A DNA stretch of 64,000 nt from Uliginosibacterium sp036017065. GTDB taxonomy: Bacteria; Pseudomonadota; Gammaproteobacteria; Burkholderiales; Rhodocyclaceae. The notes under the pieces were generated by a model. That model saw nothing but the letters and a program-made list of their open reading frames with translations, was not told where the DNA came from and did no database searches. The position numbers were made by a program, and so were the translations under genes. The stretch's first letter is position 1, and each line of letters opens with the position of its first letter. The stretch lies in assembly GCF_036017065.1 (NCBI RefSeq), contig NZ_JAYXHR010000001.1, positions 682,001 to 746,000 of the forward strand, in the 5' to 3' direction. Below, one piece after another: positions 1 to 8,838 of the stretch.

Positions 1-521
1 GCCGCACCCGCTTCGATGATCCGTGCCGGATTGCCGACGGCCGTCGCGCCCGGGGGCACCGGTTTCACGACGACCGCGTTGGAGCCGATCTTTGCCCCGG
101 CGCCGACAGTGAAGCCTCCCAGCACCTTCGCACCGGCGCCCACCACGACGCCGTGCTCCAGTGTCGGATGACGTTTCTGGCCGCGATACAGGGACGTACC
201 GCCGAGCGTGACGCCCTGGTAGATGGTGCAGTCGTCGCCGATTTCAGCAGTCTCACCGATGACGACGCCATGGCCGTGGTCGATGAACACACGGCGGCCG
301 ATGACCGCCCCCGGATGGATCTCGATACCGGTCAACCAGCGGGAAAAGTGGGAGATGAAGCGGGCCAGCCAGCGCCATTCGCGCAGCCACAGAGCATGAG
401 CGAGGCGGTAGAACAACAGGGCGTGGATACCCGGGTAACAGGTCACCACCTCCAGCTTCGACCTTGCGGCCGGGTCGCGTTGCAGAACGCTGGCGACGTC
501 TTCGCGGAGATGGGCAAACAT
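1..521 (-). CDS. cysE: Serine O-acetyltransferase CysE (partial, C-terminus off window)
   Basis: Acetylates serine with acetyl-CoA, the first step of cysteine synthesis in the cytoplasm. The first 173 residues are present, from an ATG at 521; the C-terminus runs off the left edge. An alpha-helical N-terminal part (residues 1-65) is followed by left-handed beta-helix hexapeptide repeats with the family signature DHGHGVVIGET at residues 81-91 and the YQGVTLGGTS turn near 101-110. It lies 54 bases downstream of trmJ on the same strand, so the two are probably co-transcribed, and cysM (the next enzyme type in the pathway) lies 2.5 kb away. Identification is firm; only the missing end limits it. 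Confidence 0.95.
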   Translation of the reverse strand, partial: MFAHLREDVASVLQRDPAARSKLEVVTCYPGIHALLFYRLAHALWLREWRWLARFISHFSRWLTGIEIHPGAVIGRRVFIDHGHGVVIGETAEIGDDCTIYQGVTLGGTSLYRGQKRHPTLEHGVVVGAGAKVLGGFTVGAGAKIGSNAVVVKPVPPGATAVGNPARIIEAGA

Positions 522-574
522 GATCTGTTTCTAGTACGGGAAGCCCCGGATTCTAGATTGCCCGACTAAATCGA

Positions 575-1342
575 TCAACTTTTCGGCTTGCGCCAGGGCG
601 CCTCGAACGCACCCAGCATGCCACGCAGGATGTTGACCTCGTCCTTCTCCAGCCGCACGCGGCCGAACAGGCGACGCAGCCGCGGTAGCAAGCGTTTGGG
701 GTTGTCCGGATTGAAGAATCCACTGGTGGTCATGGCGCGTTCGAAATGGCCGAACATCTGCTCCACTTCATCCACCGTCGCCAGCTCGCCCTCAAGGTAA
801 GGCGCCTCACCGGTATCGACGATCGCCATGCGCAACTCGTAGCTCAGCAGTTGCACGGCGGCCGCGAGATTGAGCGAAGCGTATTCCGGGTTCGCCGGAA
901 TCATCACCGGCAACTGGCACTGCGCCAGTTCTTCGTTGGACAGGCCATAGGTCTCGTTGCCGAAGACCAGCGCCACCTCTGCCTGCTGCGCCGCGGATGC
1001 GAGGGTTCGGGCGGCATCCCGCGACCACTGCATGGGCAGCGCCAGTTCGCGACGACGGGACGTCGTGGCCGCAGCAATCGTTACACCGACCAGTGCATCA
1101 GCAAGTGATTCGCAGAGCGTGGCATTCGCGAGTACATCGGTGGCGCCTGATGCGAGCGCCTCGGCTTCCGGATGAGGAAACGCACGCGGCTGCACGAGAT
1201 AGAGGCGCGACAGACCCATGGTCTTCATCGCGCGCGCCGCAGAACCGATGTTGCCGGGGTGGCTGGGCCGCGTCAGCACAACGCGCACGCGGGACAGCAC
1301 GGCGCTCGCAGACAACAGCGCCTCGGGAGATTGATGGTCCAC
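575..1342 (-). CDS. trmJ: tRNA (cytidine/uridine-2'-O-)-methyltransferase TrmJ
   Basis: SPOUT-class methyltransferase that 2'-O-methylates position 32 of tRNAs using S-adenosylmethionine. The 255-residue product matches the family length. Visible signatures are the RNA-binding motif PSHPGNIGSAARAM near residues 26-39, the cofactor-site segment VFGNETYGLSNEEL near 127-140, and the knot segment SLNLAAAVQLLSYELRMA near 155-172. It is transcribed divergently from suhB; the suhB promoter -10 lies 5 bases upstream of the trmJ start codon. It precedes cysE on the same strand, an arrangement typical of betaproteobacteria. Confidence 0.93.
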   Translation of the reverse strand: MDHQSPEALLSASAVLSRVRVVLTRPSHPGNIGSAARAMKTMGLSRLYLVQPRAFPHPEAEALASGATDVLANATLCESLADALVGVTIAAATTSRRRELALPMQWSRDAARTLASAAQQAEVALVFGNETYGLSNEELAQCQLPVMIPANPEYASLNLAAAVQLLSYELRMAIVDTGEAPYLEGELATVDEVEQMFGHFERAMTTSGFFNPDNPKRLLPRLRRLFGRVRLEKDEVNILRGMLGAFEAPWRKPKS

Positions 1343-1346
1343 GTTG

Positions 1347-1352
1347 TATAAT
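1347..1352 (+). promoter_or_regulatory. -10 element of the suhB promoter
   Basis: A perfect TATAAT lies 61 bases before the suhB ATG at 1413, in the short divergent gap with trmJ. No good -35 hexamer sits 17 bases upstream, so the promoter may depend on an activator or the -10 alone. Confidence 0.5.
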
Positions 1353-1412
1353 CGAGAGTTTTACGCGCCCGGAACACTGACGTCCGCGGCGCTCACGACG
1401 AGATTCGCATTC

Positions 1413-2210
1413 ATGCATCCCACGCTCAATATCGCCGTCAAGGCCGCACGCCGCGCGGGCACCATCATCAACCGCGCCGCGCTGGACATCGACCTGCTGG
1501 AAGTACGCGCGAAGCAGCAGAACGATTTCGTGACCGAGGTCGACCGCGCTGCGGAAGAAGCGATCATCGAAGTCATCCGTGAAGCTTACCCCGACCATGC
1601 GATCCTCGCGGAGGAATCGGGCGAAGACGGCCAGAGCGAGTTCCAGTGGATCATCGATCCGCTCGACGGCACGACCAACTTCATCCATGGCATGCCGCAG
1701 TACGCGGTCTCCATCGCGCTGGCCCAGAAAGGCGTGCTGCAACAGGCCGTCATCTACGACACCAGCCGCAACGAGCTGTTCACCGCCACGCGCGGTCGCG
1801 GCGCTTTCCTGAATGATCGCCGCATCCGCGTTTCCAAGCGTGCGCGCATGAACGAGGCCCTGCTCGGCACCGGCTTCCCGTTCAAGCAGCTGCAGCACGT
1901 GGATGCCTATCTCGGCATGTTCCGCGAACTGACCGAGAAGACCGCCGGCCTGCGCCGTCCGGGCGCAGCCTCGCTGGATCTGGCGTACGTCGCCTGCGGC
2001 CGCTTCGACGGTTTCTTCGAAATCGGCCTGTCGCCCTGGGACATGGCGGCCGGCGCGTTGCTGATCAGCGAAGCGGGCGGGCTCGTCAGCGACTTTGGTG
2101 GCGAAGCCGACTACCTGAAGACGGGCAATCTGGTGGCAGGCTCGCCCAAGATCTTTGCGCCGCTGCTGCAGATCGTACAGGCGCACAAGGGCATCGACCT
2201 GGCGGCCTGA
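1413..2210 (+). CDS. suhB: Inositol-1-monophosphatase SuhB
   Basis: Mg-dependent inositol monophosphatase family protein of 265 residues; in Enterobacteria SuhB also joins the NusA/NusG antitermination complex on rRNA operons. Motifs seen: LAEESGED (metal-binding Glu), DPLDGTTNF (motif A) and WDMAAGALL (motif B). The ATG at 1413 gives MHPTLNIAVKAAR, which matches the usual family N-terminus; an upstream in-frame ATG at 1344 would add 23 unrelated residues and overlap the promoter -10, so it was not used. Divergent from trmJ. A strong terminator follows 16 bases after the stop. Confidence 0.95.
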   Translation: MHPTLNIAVKAARRAGTIINRAALDIDLLEVRAKQQNDFVTEVDRAAEEAIIEVIREAYPDHAILAEESGEDGQSEFQWIIDPLDGTTNFIHGMPQYAVSIALAQKGVLQQAVIYDTSRNELFTATRGRGAFLNDRRIRVSKRARMNEALLGTGFPFKQLQHVDAYLGMFRELTEKTAGLRRPGAASLDLAYVACGRFDGFFEIGLSPWDMAAGALLISEAGGLVSDFGGEADYLKTGNLVAGSPKIFAPLLQIVQAHKGIDLAA

Positions 2211-2226
2211 GCCGGAAGTACACAAG

Positions 2227-2257
2227 AAAAAAGGCAGCCCGCGGGCTGCCTTTTTTT
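2227..2257. terminator. Bidirectional rho-independent terminator between suhB and the exonuclease gene
   Basis: An 8-bp stem, GGCAGCCC pairing with GGGCTGCC, is flanked by an A-run on the left and seven T on the right, so it can end transcription from both convergent genes. Confidence 0.9.
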
Positions 2258-2287
2258 CGTCGCTCACCTGGAACGGTCAGGGAACTG

Positions 2288-3076
2288 TCAGGACTTCCAG
2301 GCAGCGAGGAATTCCTTCCAGTGGGCAGCCTCATTGCGCGACAGCGTGTCACGTACCAACTCGATTTCCTGCGCATAGGTGTCCGCATCCAGTGCGCCAC
2401 GCATCAGCTGGAAGCGCAGGAACACCAGGTAAGTGTTCACCACGTCCGTCTCGCAGTAATCACGGATCTCGGCGATTTTACCGTCCTGATAGGCGCCCCA
2501 CACTGCGCTGCCATCCATGCCCAGCTTGCCGGGGAAGCCGCACAGCTTGGCGAGATCATCCAGCGGCGCGCTCGCACGCGGCTGGTACATCGCCAGCAGG
2601 TCCATCAGGTCCAGGTGCCGTGTGTGGTAGCGACTGATGTAGTTGTTCCACTTGAATTCACGGCTGTCCGCGTAATCACCATCGCCCATGTCCCAGTAGC
2701 GCGGCGCGACGATCGCGTGCTGCAGGCCCCGATAGTGCAGTACCGGCAGGTCGAAACCGCCACCGTTCCACGACACCACCTGCGGGGTGTACTTCTCGAT
2801 GCCGTCGAAGAAGCGCTGGATGATGCCGGCCTCATCGGTATCCGGCTCCGACAACGAAAACACGCGGAAGCTGTTGCCGTCACGCAGCGCGCAACTGATG
2901 GTGACGATGCGCTGCAGGAAATGCGGCAGGAAGTCCGAGCCCGTAGCCGCGCGACGCTTCTGGAACATCCACTCCGCGACTTCGCTGTCGGCAAGATCGT
3001 CCGGCAGGTTCTCCAGCTTGCGGATGCCCGCAACGTCGGGAATCGACTCGATGTCGAAGACGAGCGTCGCAGCCAT
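2288..3076 (-). CDS. PolB-like 3'-5' exonuclease (DnaQ fold)
   Basis: Predicted DEDDy-type 3'-5' exonuclease of 262 residues, resembling the proofreading domain of B-family polymerases but free-standing. Exo motif I is FDIESIPD (acidic residues D8 and E10), motif II is WNGGGFDLPVL near residue 103, and motif III is YCETDVVNTYLVF near residue 207. No polymerase domain is attached. Its ATG overlaps the cysM stop codon by one base (TGATG), so translation is probably coupled to cysM. The biological substrate of this family is not well established. Confidence 0.85.
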   Translation of the reverse strand: MAATLVFDIESIPDVAGIRKLENLPDDLADSEVAEWMFQKRRAATGSDFLPHFLQRIVTISCALRDGNSFRVFSLSEPDTDEAGIIQRFFDGIEKYTPQVVSWNGGGFDLPVLHYRGLQHAIVAPRYWDMGDGDYADSREFKWNNYISRYHTRHLDLMDLLAMYQPRASAPLDDLAKLCGFPGKLGMDGSAVWGAYQDGKIAEIRDYCETDVVNTYLVFLRFQLMRGALDADTYAQEIELVRDTLSRNEAAHWKEFLAAWKS

Positions 3077-3990
3077 CAGGCAGGGAACACGCCGGTAGAC
3101 AGGTAGCGGTCACCCCGGTCGCAGACGATGGACACGATGACTGCGTTGTCCACCTGCGCGGCGATGCGGAGCGCCACGGCCATCGCACCGCCGGACGAGA
3201 TGCCAGCGAAGATGCCTTCTTCCCGCGCCAGACGACGCGTGATTTCTTCCGCCTCAGCCTGATTGACGTTCTCCACCTGGTCGACGCGGCTGCGGTCGAA
3301 GATCGAAGGCAGGTAAGCCTCCGGCCATTTGCGGATGCCGGGAATCTGCGAGCCGTCTTCCGGCTGGCAACCGACAATGCGGATCGCCGGATTCACTTCC
3401 TTCAAGTAGCGGGAGCAACCCATGATGGTGCCGGTGGTGCCCATGCTGCTGACGAAGTGGGTGATGCGGCCATCGGTCTGGCGCCAGATCTCCGGGCCAG
3501 TACCTTCGTAGTGCGCCTGCGGATTGTCCGGGTTGGCGAACTGGTCGAGGATGATGCCCTTCCCTTCATTGCGCATGCGCTCGGCAACATCGCGCGCCAG
3601 TTCCATGCCGCCTTCGCGCGGCGTCAATACCAGCTCCGCGCCAAAGGCACGCATGGTCTGGCGACGCTCGACGCTCTGGTTCTCCGGCATCACGAGGATC
3701 ATCTTGTAGCCGCCCATTGCAGCGGCCATGGCCAGGGCAATACCGGTATTGCCGCTGGTGGCTTCGATGAGCGTGTCGCCCGGCTTGATGTCGCCGCGTT
3801 TCTCGGCGCGCTGGATCATCGACAACGCGGGACGATCCTTCACCGACCCCGCCGGGTTGTTGCCTTCCAGCTTGGCAAGGATGACGTTGTTACGTGCGGT
3901 AATCGCGTCGCCGGGCAGGCGCTTCAGGCGCACCAGCGGCGTATTGCCGACGTAGTCTTCAAGAGTGGGGAACTGCCGTTGAGTGGACAT
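3076..3990 (-). CDS. cysM: Cysteine synthase B (O-acetylserine sulfhydrylase) CysM
   Basis: PLP enzyme that makes cysteine from O-acetylserine and sulfide or thiosulfate. The 304-residue product has the PLP lysine in NPAGSVKDRP (K51), the substrate loop EATSGNTGIALA near residue 80, the phosphate-binding GTTGT segment near 180 and the GISSGGA motif near the C-terminus. The sequence around MRAFGAELVLTP looks like the CysM rather than the CysK branch. It is translationally coupled to the downstream exonuclease gene. CysE upstream in the window supplies its substrate. Confidence 0.93.
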   Translation of the reverse strand: MSTQRQFPTLEDYVGNTPLVRLKRLPGDAITARNNVILAKLEGNNPAGSVKDRPALSMIQRAEKRGDIKPGDTLIEATSGNTGIALAMAAAMGGYKMILVMPENQSVERRQTMRAFGAELVLTPREGGMELARDVAERMRNEGKGIILDQFANPDNPQAHYEGTGPEIWRQTDGRITHFVSSMGTTGTIMGCSRYLKEVNPAIRIVGCQPEDGSQIPGIRKWPEAYLPSIFDRSRVDQVENVNQAEAEEITRRLAREEGIFAGISSGGAMAVALRIAAQVDNAVIVSIVCDRGDRYLSTGVFPA

Positions 3991-4050
3991 GGGCCGTGTT
4001 GTTATGGGGGGTAAACACGGCGAATGATACTGCAGTGGGCTGGACCGTCC

Positions 4051-4371
4051 TCAGGAACGCAGGCGCTCGGCGGCCGCGGCGAGTCGGTCCGACTCCTTGC
4101 GCAGCTCGACGAGCTGCCCCTGCAGGGCGCCGAGCTGGTCACCCAGCATACCCATCATCTTGCGCACCGCCTGCATGGGCGTTCCGGCTTCGAGGCGGGT
4201 GGCGTCGATGAGGTGTTGCAGATTGCGCAGGCCATCGCGATGCTGGGCCGGCACGGACGCGATGAAAGCGTCGATCATCTGCGTGCGTTCCGCGAAGAAC
4301 GCCGCCGGATCGCGCCTGGCGAGCGCGCTCCAGTAGTCGAAATCGAAGTTCTCATGCGAGGGATGGGTCAC
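4051..4371 (-). CDS. DUF3135-like small cytoplasmic protein
   Basis: A 106-residue soluble protein of unknown function. It begins FDFDYWSALARRDPAAFFAER, fitting my memory of the DUF3135 family (an acidic N-terminus, a W.xLA..DP.AF block, then helices). The C-terminal third (ALQGQLVELRKESDRLAAAAERL) is predicted coiled coil. It sits 60 bases upstream of cysM on the same strand and just beyond the terminator of the chemotaxis operon, so it probably starts its own short transcript. No catalytic motif is visible. Confidence 0.6.
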   Translation of the reverse strand: MTHPSHENFDFDYWSALARRDPAAFFAERTQMIDAFIASVPAQHRDGLRNLQHLIDATRLEAGTPMQAVRKMMGMLGDQLGALQGQLVELRKESDRLAAAAERLRS

Positions 4372-4383
4372 CGCCGCTCCAAT

Positions 4384-4430
4384 GAAAATGCCGCCAGTGA
4401 CCCCATCCTACGCCGGGGTACTGGCGGCAT
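4384..4430 (-). terminator. Terminator of the cheV-cheA1 block
   Basis: Read on the minus strand, an 11-bp stem (ATGCCGCCAGT with ACTGGCGGCAT) extended by a CCCC/GGGG pair is followed by TTTTCATT. It lies about 60 bases after the cheA1 stop. Confidence 0.75.
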
Positions 4431-4489
4431 TCAAGCCGACGATAGCTTTCTAGGCGGTATTAAGTCTCAGCCCTTGCGCAGCGCAGCAA

Positions 4490-6421
4490 TCAGGCTGCCT
4501 GGGCGATCCGGTCTTCCAGCAGCAAGGCCGAACGCGTCGCCACCTTCTGGTCGCCCATCGCTGCCAGCAGTTCCTTCATGTCCAGGATCAGCACGATCTG
4601 GCCATTGGACAGCGTGGTCACGCCGGCCACGCCCTTGGGACGGAAGTCGTCCAGCGACTTGATCACCGCGTCCTCGCGGCCGGCGAAACTGTCGATGGCC
4701 AGCACGAAGCTCTGTTCCGCCGTCTGCATCAGCACGCCGTACTCCGGCACCTGGTTCTGCGGCCAGCCCAGCAGGCTTGCCAGCGAGACGATCGGCAGGA
4801 CTTCGCCACGCACCACCAGGGTGGCACGGCCGCCCAGTTCCTGCACCTCGTTCGGGACGATGGGCAGGATCTCGCGGACCATGGACAGCGGCACCGCGAA
4901 CGGCTGGTCTTCCAGGCACACCAGCAGCACCGGCAGGATCGCCAGGGTCAGCGGCAGCGAGATGATGAAGGTGGTGCCCTTGCCCAGTTCCGACTTGATG
5001 TCGATGGTGCCGTTGAGCTTCTGGATGTTGGTACGCACCACATCCATGCCCACGCCGCGGCCCGACACGTCGGAGACCTGCGCCGCGGTCGAGAAACCCG
5101 GCAGGAAGATGAGGTTGAAGCTCTGGCGCTCATCCATGGTGTTGGCTTCCTCATCCGAGATGAGGCCCTTCTCCACGGCGCGTGCGCGCAGCTTCTCGGC
5201 ATTCATGCCGCGGCCGTCTTCGGCCACGAGGATGAGGATGTGGTCGCCTTCCTGGCGCGCCTCCAGGCGCACGAAGGACTTGTCCGGCTTGCCGGCGGCC
5301 AGGCGCTCATGCGGCAGTTCGACGCCGTGATCCACCGCGTTGCGGATCAAGTGGATGATCGGATCGGACAGATCCTCGATCATCGTCTTGTCGATTTCGG
5401 TGTCCTCGCCTTCCAGCACCAGCTCCACGTCCTTGCCCAGCGAACGGGCCAGGTCGCGCGCGATACGTGGGTACTTCTGGAACAGGCGGCCGATGGGCTG
5501 CATGCGCGTCTTCATGACGGCGTTCTGCAGGTCCGAGACCAGCAGGTCGAGCTGGCTGACCGCTACGTCCAGCGCATGCAGCGTGTCGGTGTCGTTCTTG
5601 CCGTTCAGGATGTCGCTGCGCAGCGCGTTCAGGCGGTTCTTGGTCAGGCCGATTTCGCCCGACAGGTTGAGCACCTGGTCCAGGCGCGAGGTATCGACCC
5701 GGATCGAGTTGTCGCGTTGGCGTTCCTCGGTACGGCGACCGGTCGGGCCGCTGTAGCCGGGTTTGTCGGCCGCACGGCGACCGATCGCAGCCTGGATGAT
5801 CTCCTGGGCCTTGGCGTCTTCCAGATGCACTTCGGGCTCACCCGGCGGCACCGACACCACGGCACCCGGCTGGACGCCGGTCACCGCGAAGTAGTAGGCG
5901 TTCCAGTCGATGCCATCCGCACCAATGCTGGCAGCCGCCGCAATGGGCTGCGGCGCGGGCGCAACCGCCGCGACCGGCTTCCCGGCAACGGGCGCAGGCG
6001 CTGCCGCGGGCACCGCGCCGGCCTTGAGTTCGCCGGCCAGCGCCAGCTTGAGCTGGGCAATGATCTGGTGATCAGCCGGCGACGGCTGGATGCCGCGCTC
6101 CAGGTGACCGAACATGTCGCGCACCGCGCCGGTGGCGGCGAGGATGACGTCCATCGCCTCCGGCGTGATCGACAGCTCACCGTTGCGCAGCTTGTCGAAC
6201 AGGTTCTCAGTGAGGTGACACAGCGTGACCAGTTCGGTCGCGTTGAGGAAGCCGGCTCCACCCTTGATGGTGTGGAAGCCCCGGAAAATATCGTTGAGCA
6301 AGCCCTTGTCATTCGGCGCCCGCTCCAGGTCGACGAGCTTGTTGTCCACACCTGACAACAGATCGCCGGCCTCGATCAGGAAATCCTGCAACAGGTCTTC
6401 CATGCCCCCAAAGTCACTCAT
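4490..6421 (-). CDS. cheA: Chemotaxis histidine kinase CheA (first copy)
   Basis: Hybrid chemotaxis kinase of 643 residues. An Hpt domain has the phospho-acceptor H50 in HTIKGGAGF. The middle, residues about 125-235, is Ala/Pro-rich and lacks a recognisable CheY-binding P2 domain. P3 dimerisation follows near 240-310, then the HATPase with HLIRNAVDHG (N box), EDGRGM and SGRGVGMDVV, and a C-terminal CheW-like domain near 500-630. It is the last gene of cheV-cheV-cheY-cheZ-cheA, 42 bases after cheZ. A second CheA lies at 17.1-19.2 kb. The absence of P2 suggests that CheY docking is handled differently or is weaker here; that is inference. Confidence 0.93.
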   Translation of the reverse strand: MSDFGGMEDLLQDFLIEAGDLLSGVDNKLVDLERAPNDKGLLNDIFRGFHTIKGGAGFLNATELVTLCHLTENLFDKLRNGELSITPEAMDVILAATGAVRDMFGHLERGIQPSPADHQIIAQLKLALAGELKAGAVPAAAPAPVAGKPVAAVAPAPQPIAAAASIGADGIDWNAYYFAVTGVQPGAVVSVPPGEPEVHLEDAKAQEIIQAAIGRRAADKPGYSGPTGRRTEERQRDNSIRVDTSRLDQVLNLSGEIGLTKNRLNALRSDILNGKNDTDTLHALDVAVSQLDLLVSDLQNAVMKTRMQPIGRLFQKYPRIARDLARSLGKDVELVLEGEDTEIDKTMIEDLSDPIIHLIRNAVDHGVELPHERLAAGKPDKSFVRLEARQEGDHILILVAEDGRGMNAEKLRARAVEKGLISDEEANTMDERQSFNLIFLPGFSTAAQVSDVSGRGVGMDVVRTNIQKLNGTIDIKSELGKGTTFIISLPLTLAILPVLLVCLEDQPFAVPLSMVREILPIVPNEVQELGGRATLVVRGEVLPIVSLASLLGWPQNQVPEYGVLMQTAEQSFVLAIDSFAGREDAVIKSLDDFRPKGVAGVTTLSNGQIVLILDMKELLAAMGDQKVATRSALLLEDRIAQAA

Positions 6422-6463
6422 CTCGTACTCCGCTCAGAACGCGCTCAGATTTGCTCGGTTGGC

Positions 6464-7420
6464 TCAGAAGCCCAGGCTTTCGAGCAGGTCGTCCACCTGC
6501 TCCTGGTTGGTCACCACGTCGTCGCGACCCGCCGCATTGACCACCGGACCGTTCAGCAGACCTTCGTCCGCCGCCAGGTTCAGCTTGCCTTCCGGTGCCG
6601 ACTGGATCAGCACGCCGAGCAGTTCGGTCTCCAGCGTCTGGGCCATGTCGACCACGCGCTTGATCACTTGCCCGGTCAGATCCTGGAAGTCCTGCGCCAT
6701 CATGATTTCCAGCAGCTGCGCATTGACGACCTTGCTGTCTTCCTTCACCTGGTTCATGAAGGCTCGCGTGTCGCCAGCCAGTTGCTTGAATTCATCGACC
6801 GACAGTTCGCGGCCATACAGCTTGTCCCAGCGTGAGGACAAGGCACTGGCGTCTTCTTCCACGCGATCCTGGATCGGCTTGGCCACGTCGGTCGCGTTCA
6901 ACACGCGGCTGGCCGCCTGCTCGGTCATCTGCGAGATGTAGGTCAGGCGCTGGCGGGCATCCGGCAGCTTCTGCGCGGTCTCTTCCAGCTTCTTGTCGTA
7001 GCCGAGTTCGCACAGCGTGTCGTGCAGCAAGCGGGTCAGGTTGCCCAGCTTGTTGAACACCGACTCCTGACGCTCTTCCGCGGTCTGCGGAATGTGAACC
7101 ACGATGGGTTCGGGCGTGCGGGCCGCCGCAGGGGCCGCGCCGCCGGAAGCCACCGTGTCGAACAGGGCTTCGAGCTCGGGCGAATCGCCGATCTCCCCTG
7201 CCGCCGTGGCAGTAACGGCCGCCGCCGGTGCCGCAGGGCTGGTACCGGCGGATACGGAATCGAAAAGGTTCTGCAGGTCGTCCGAATCCCCCGACTCCTC
7301 GGAGTCGGTGCCGGCTACGACTTCCAGCTTGGGCTTGCCTGCTTCACCAGCAATGTTGTCGAACAGTGCCTGCAGTTCGGCGTTGTCGCCGGACTCGTCT
7401 GCTTTTTGCCGCTTGGCCAT
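6464..7420 (-). CDS. cheZ: CheY-P phosphatase CheZ with a repeat-bearing N-terminal extension
   Basis: Dephosphorylates CheY-P. The active-site segment AQDFQDLTGQV is intact, with D247 and Q251 at the positions of the catalytic Asp and Gln of E. coli CheZ. The end, QVDDLLESLGF, is the CheY-binding tail. At 318 residues it is about 100 longer than E. coli CheZ; the extra N-terminal 105 residues carry three copies of an 11-residue motif of the form GD..(E/D)L..LFD at residues 11-21, 44-54 and 78-88, separated by acidic or Ala/Pro linkers. It lies 25 bases downstream of cheY, its partner. Confidence 0.95.
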   Translation of the reverse strand: MAKRQKADESGDNAELQALFDNIAGEAGKPKLEVVAGTDSEESGDSDDLQNLFDSVSAGTSPAAPAAAVTATAAGEIGDSPELEALFDTVASGGAAPAAARTPEPIVVHIPQTAEERQESVFNKLGNLTRLLHDTLCELGYDKKLEETAQKLPDARQRLTYISQMTEQAASRVLNATDVAKPIQDRVEEDASALSSRWDKLYGRELSVDEFKQLAGDTRAFMNQVKEDSKVVNAQLLEIMMAQDFQDLTGQVIKRVVDMAQTLETELLGVLIQSAPEGKLNLAADEGLLNGPVVNAAGRDDVVTNQEQVDDLLESLGF

Positions 7421-7445
7421 GTTGTGGACTCCTTGTCGGCGCAGA

Positions 7446-7841
7446 TCAGGCAGCTGCCTTCATTTTTTCGAAGATCTTGCCGAGCTTCTCGGACAAGGTC
7501 GCGGCGGTGAAGGGCTTCACGATGTAGCCGCTGGCGCCTGCCTGCGCGGCCTCGATGATGTTTTCCTTCTTCGCCTCGGCGGTGATCATCAGCACCGGCA
7601 GGTGCTGGAGCTGCGCATTGGCGCGAATGGCGCGCAGCAGCTCGATGCCAGTCATGTTCGGCATGTTCCAGTCCGTCACGACGAAATCGAAGCCGCCCGC
7701 GGTCAGCTTCTGCATCGCTGCGACACCGTCCTCCGCCTCGTCGACGTTGGTGTATCCGAGTTCCTTCAGCAGGTTGCGGACAATCCGGCGCATGGTCGAA
7801 AAATCGTCAACAACCAGGAATTTCATTTTGGGATCCGACAT
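7446..7841 (-). CDS. cheY: Chemotaxis response regulator CheY (first copy)
   Basis: A 131-residue single-domain receiver that carries the signal from CheA to the flagellar switch. The acidic pocket D12/D13, phospho-acceptor D57 in VTDWNMPNMTG, conserved Thr in LMITAEA and Lys in IVKPF are all present. FSTMRRIVRNLLKELG after the acidic pair is typical of the CheY that binds FliM. It lies between cheV and cheZ, which supports it as the motor-directed CheY of the window. Confidence 0.95.
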   Translation of the reverse strand: MSDPKMKFLVVDDFSTMRRIVRNLLKELGYTNVDEAEDGVAAMQKLTAGGFDFVVTDWNMPNMTGIELLRAIRANAQLQHLPVLMITAEAKKENIIEAAQAGASGYIVKPFTAATLSEKLGKIFEKMKAAA

Positions 7842-7865
7842 GGTTTTCTCCGGCTCTGTCCTTGC

Positions 7866-8801
7866 TTACTTTGCTTTCATGAGATACGGGCGCAACGTAT
7901 CGGCGAGAATTTCCGCATCGAACTTCGCGACATAGGCATCCACGCCCACCGATTTGCCCATCGAGCGATTCGCCTCCGATGACAGGGACGAATGCATCAC
8001 GACGGGAATTCCGTCGAAACGGCTGTCACTCTTGATATGGCGAGTGAGTACGTAGCCGTCCATTTCCGGCATCTCGGCATCGACCAGGATCAGGTCGAGT
8101 TCTTCGGCGAGACGCCGCTTCTGTTGTTGTGCGTGCGTGGCCAGGCCTTCCAGGCGGGTCCAGGCTTCCATGCCGTTCAGGGCATGCTTGTGGCGGATGC
8201 CGAGCTTGTCGAGCACTTCCGCAATCTTGCGGCGGGCGACGCTGGAGTCATCCACGAAGAAGATGTTGCGCTCGCCGTCCTGGTCGATCGCTTCGATGCT
8301 GCCGATCGCCGGCTCACCGAAGGTCTGCGCCATGATGGTCTCGACGTCCAGGATCGACACCAGCTTGCCGTCCGGCAGGTCGGTGATGGCGGTAATGAAG
8401 TTCTGCGCCGCCATGTTCTCGGGCTGGCGGACCTTGCTCCACTCCACGCGGATGATGCGATCGACGTCATTCACCAGGAAGCCCAGCGTGCGCTTGCTGT
8501 ACTCGGTCACCATCATCGAACCACCCAGCGGGGCGCCCGGCTTCGCCAAGCCGATGACCTTGGCCAGCGACAGCACCGGGATGACGTTGCCGCGCAGGGA
8601 AATCAGCCCCTCCACGCCATGCGGCATGTTCGGCGACTTGGTGATGAAGGGCGTCTTGGAGACTTCGCGCACCTTGAACACGTTGATGCCGAAAATCTCG
8701 CTGGTACCGAGGCTGAACAGCAGGATCTCCATGCGATTGGAGCCCGCCAGCCGGGTACGGCCGTCTATCGATTCAAGCAGGTTGGAGTTTTGCGTATCCA
8801 T
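7866..8801 (-). CDS. cheV: Chemotaxis coupling protein CheV (copy 1)
   Basis: CheW-like coupling domain (residues about 15-165) fused to a receiver domain (about 175-305, phospho-acceptor Asp in LILVDAEMPEMDG). The ATG at 8801 gives MDTQNSNLLESIDGRTRLAGSN, homologous to the start of the neighbouring CheV, so a longer upstream reading frame was discarded. CheV links receptors to CheA, and its receiver may act as an adaptation device or phosphate sink. It is tandem with a second CheV, 37 bases upstream; the two differ throughout and are not a recent duplication. Confidence 0.92.
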   Translation of the reverse strand: MDTQNSNLLESIDGRTRLAGSNRMEILLFSLGTSEIFGINVFKVREVSKTPFITKSPNMPHGVEGLISLRGNVIPVLSLAKVIGLAKPGAPLGGSMMVTEYSKRTLGFLVNDVDRIIRVEWSKVRQPENMAAQNFITAITDLPDGKLVSILDVETIMAQTFGEPAIGSIEAIDQDGERNIFFVDDSSVARRKIAEVLDKLGIRHKHALNGMEAWTRLEGLATHAQQQKRRLAEELDLILVDAEMPEMDGYVLTRHIKSDSRFDGIPVVMHSSLSSEANRSMGKSVGVDAYVAKFDAEILADTLRPYLMKAK

Positions 8802-8838
8802 GTTTCTCGATCGCCTGGGTTGATGCTCGGCGCGGCGC

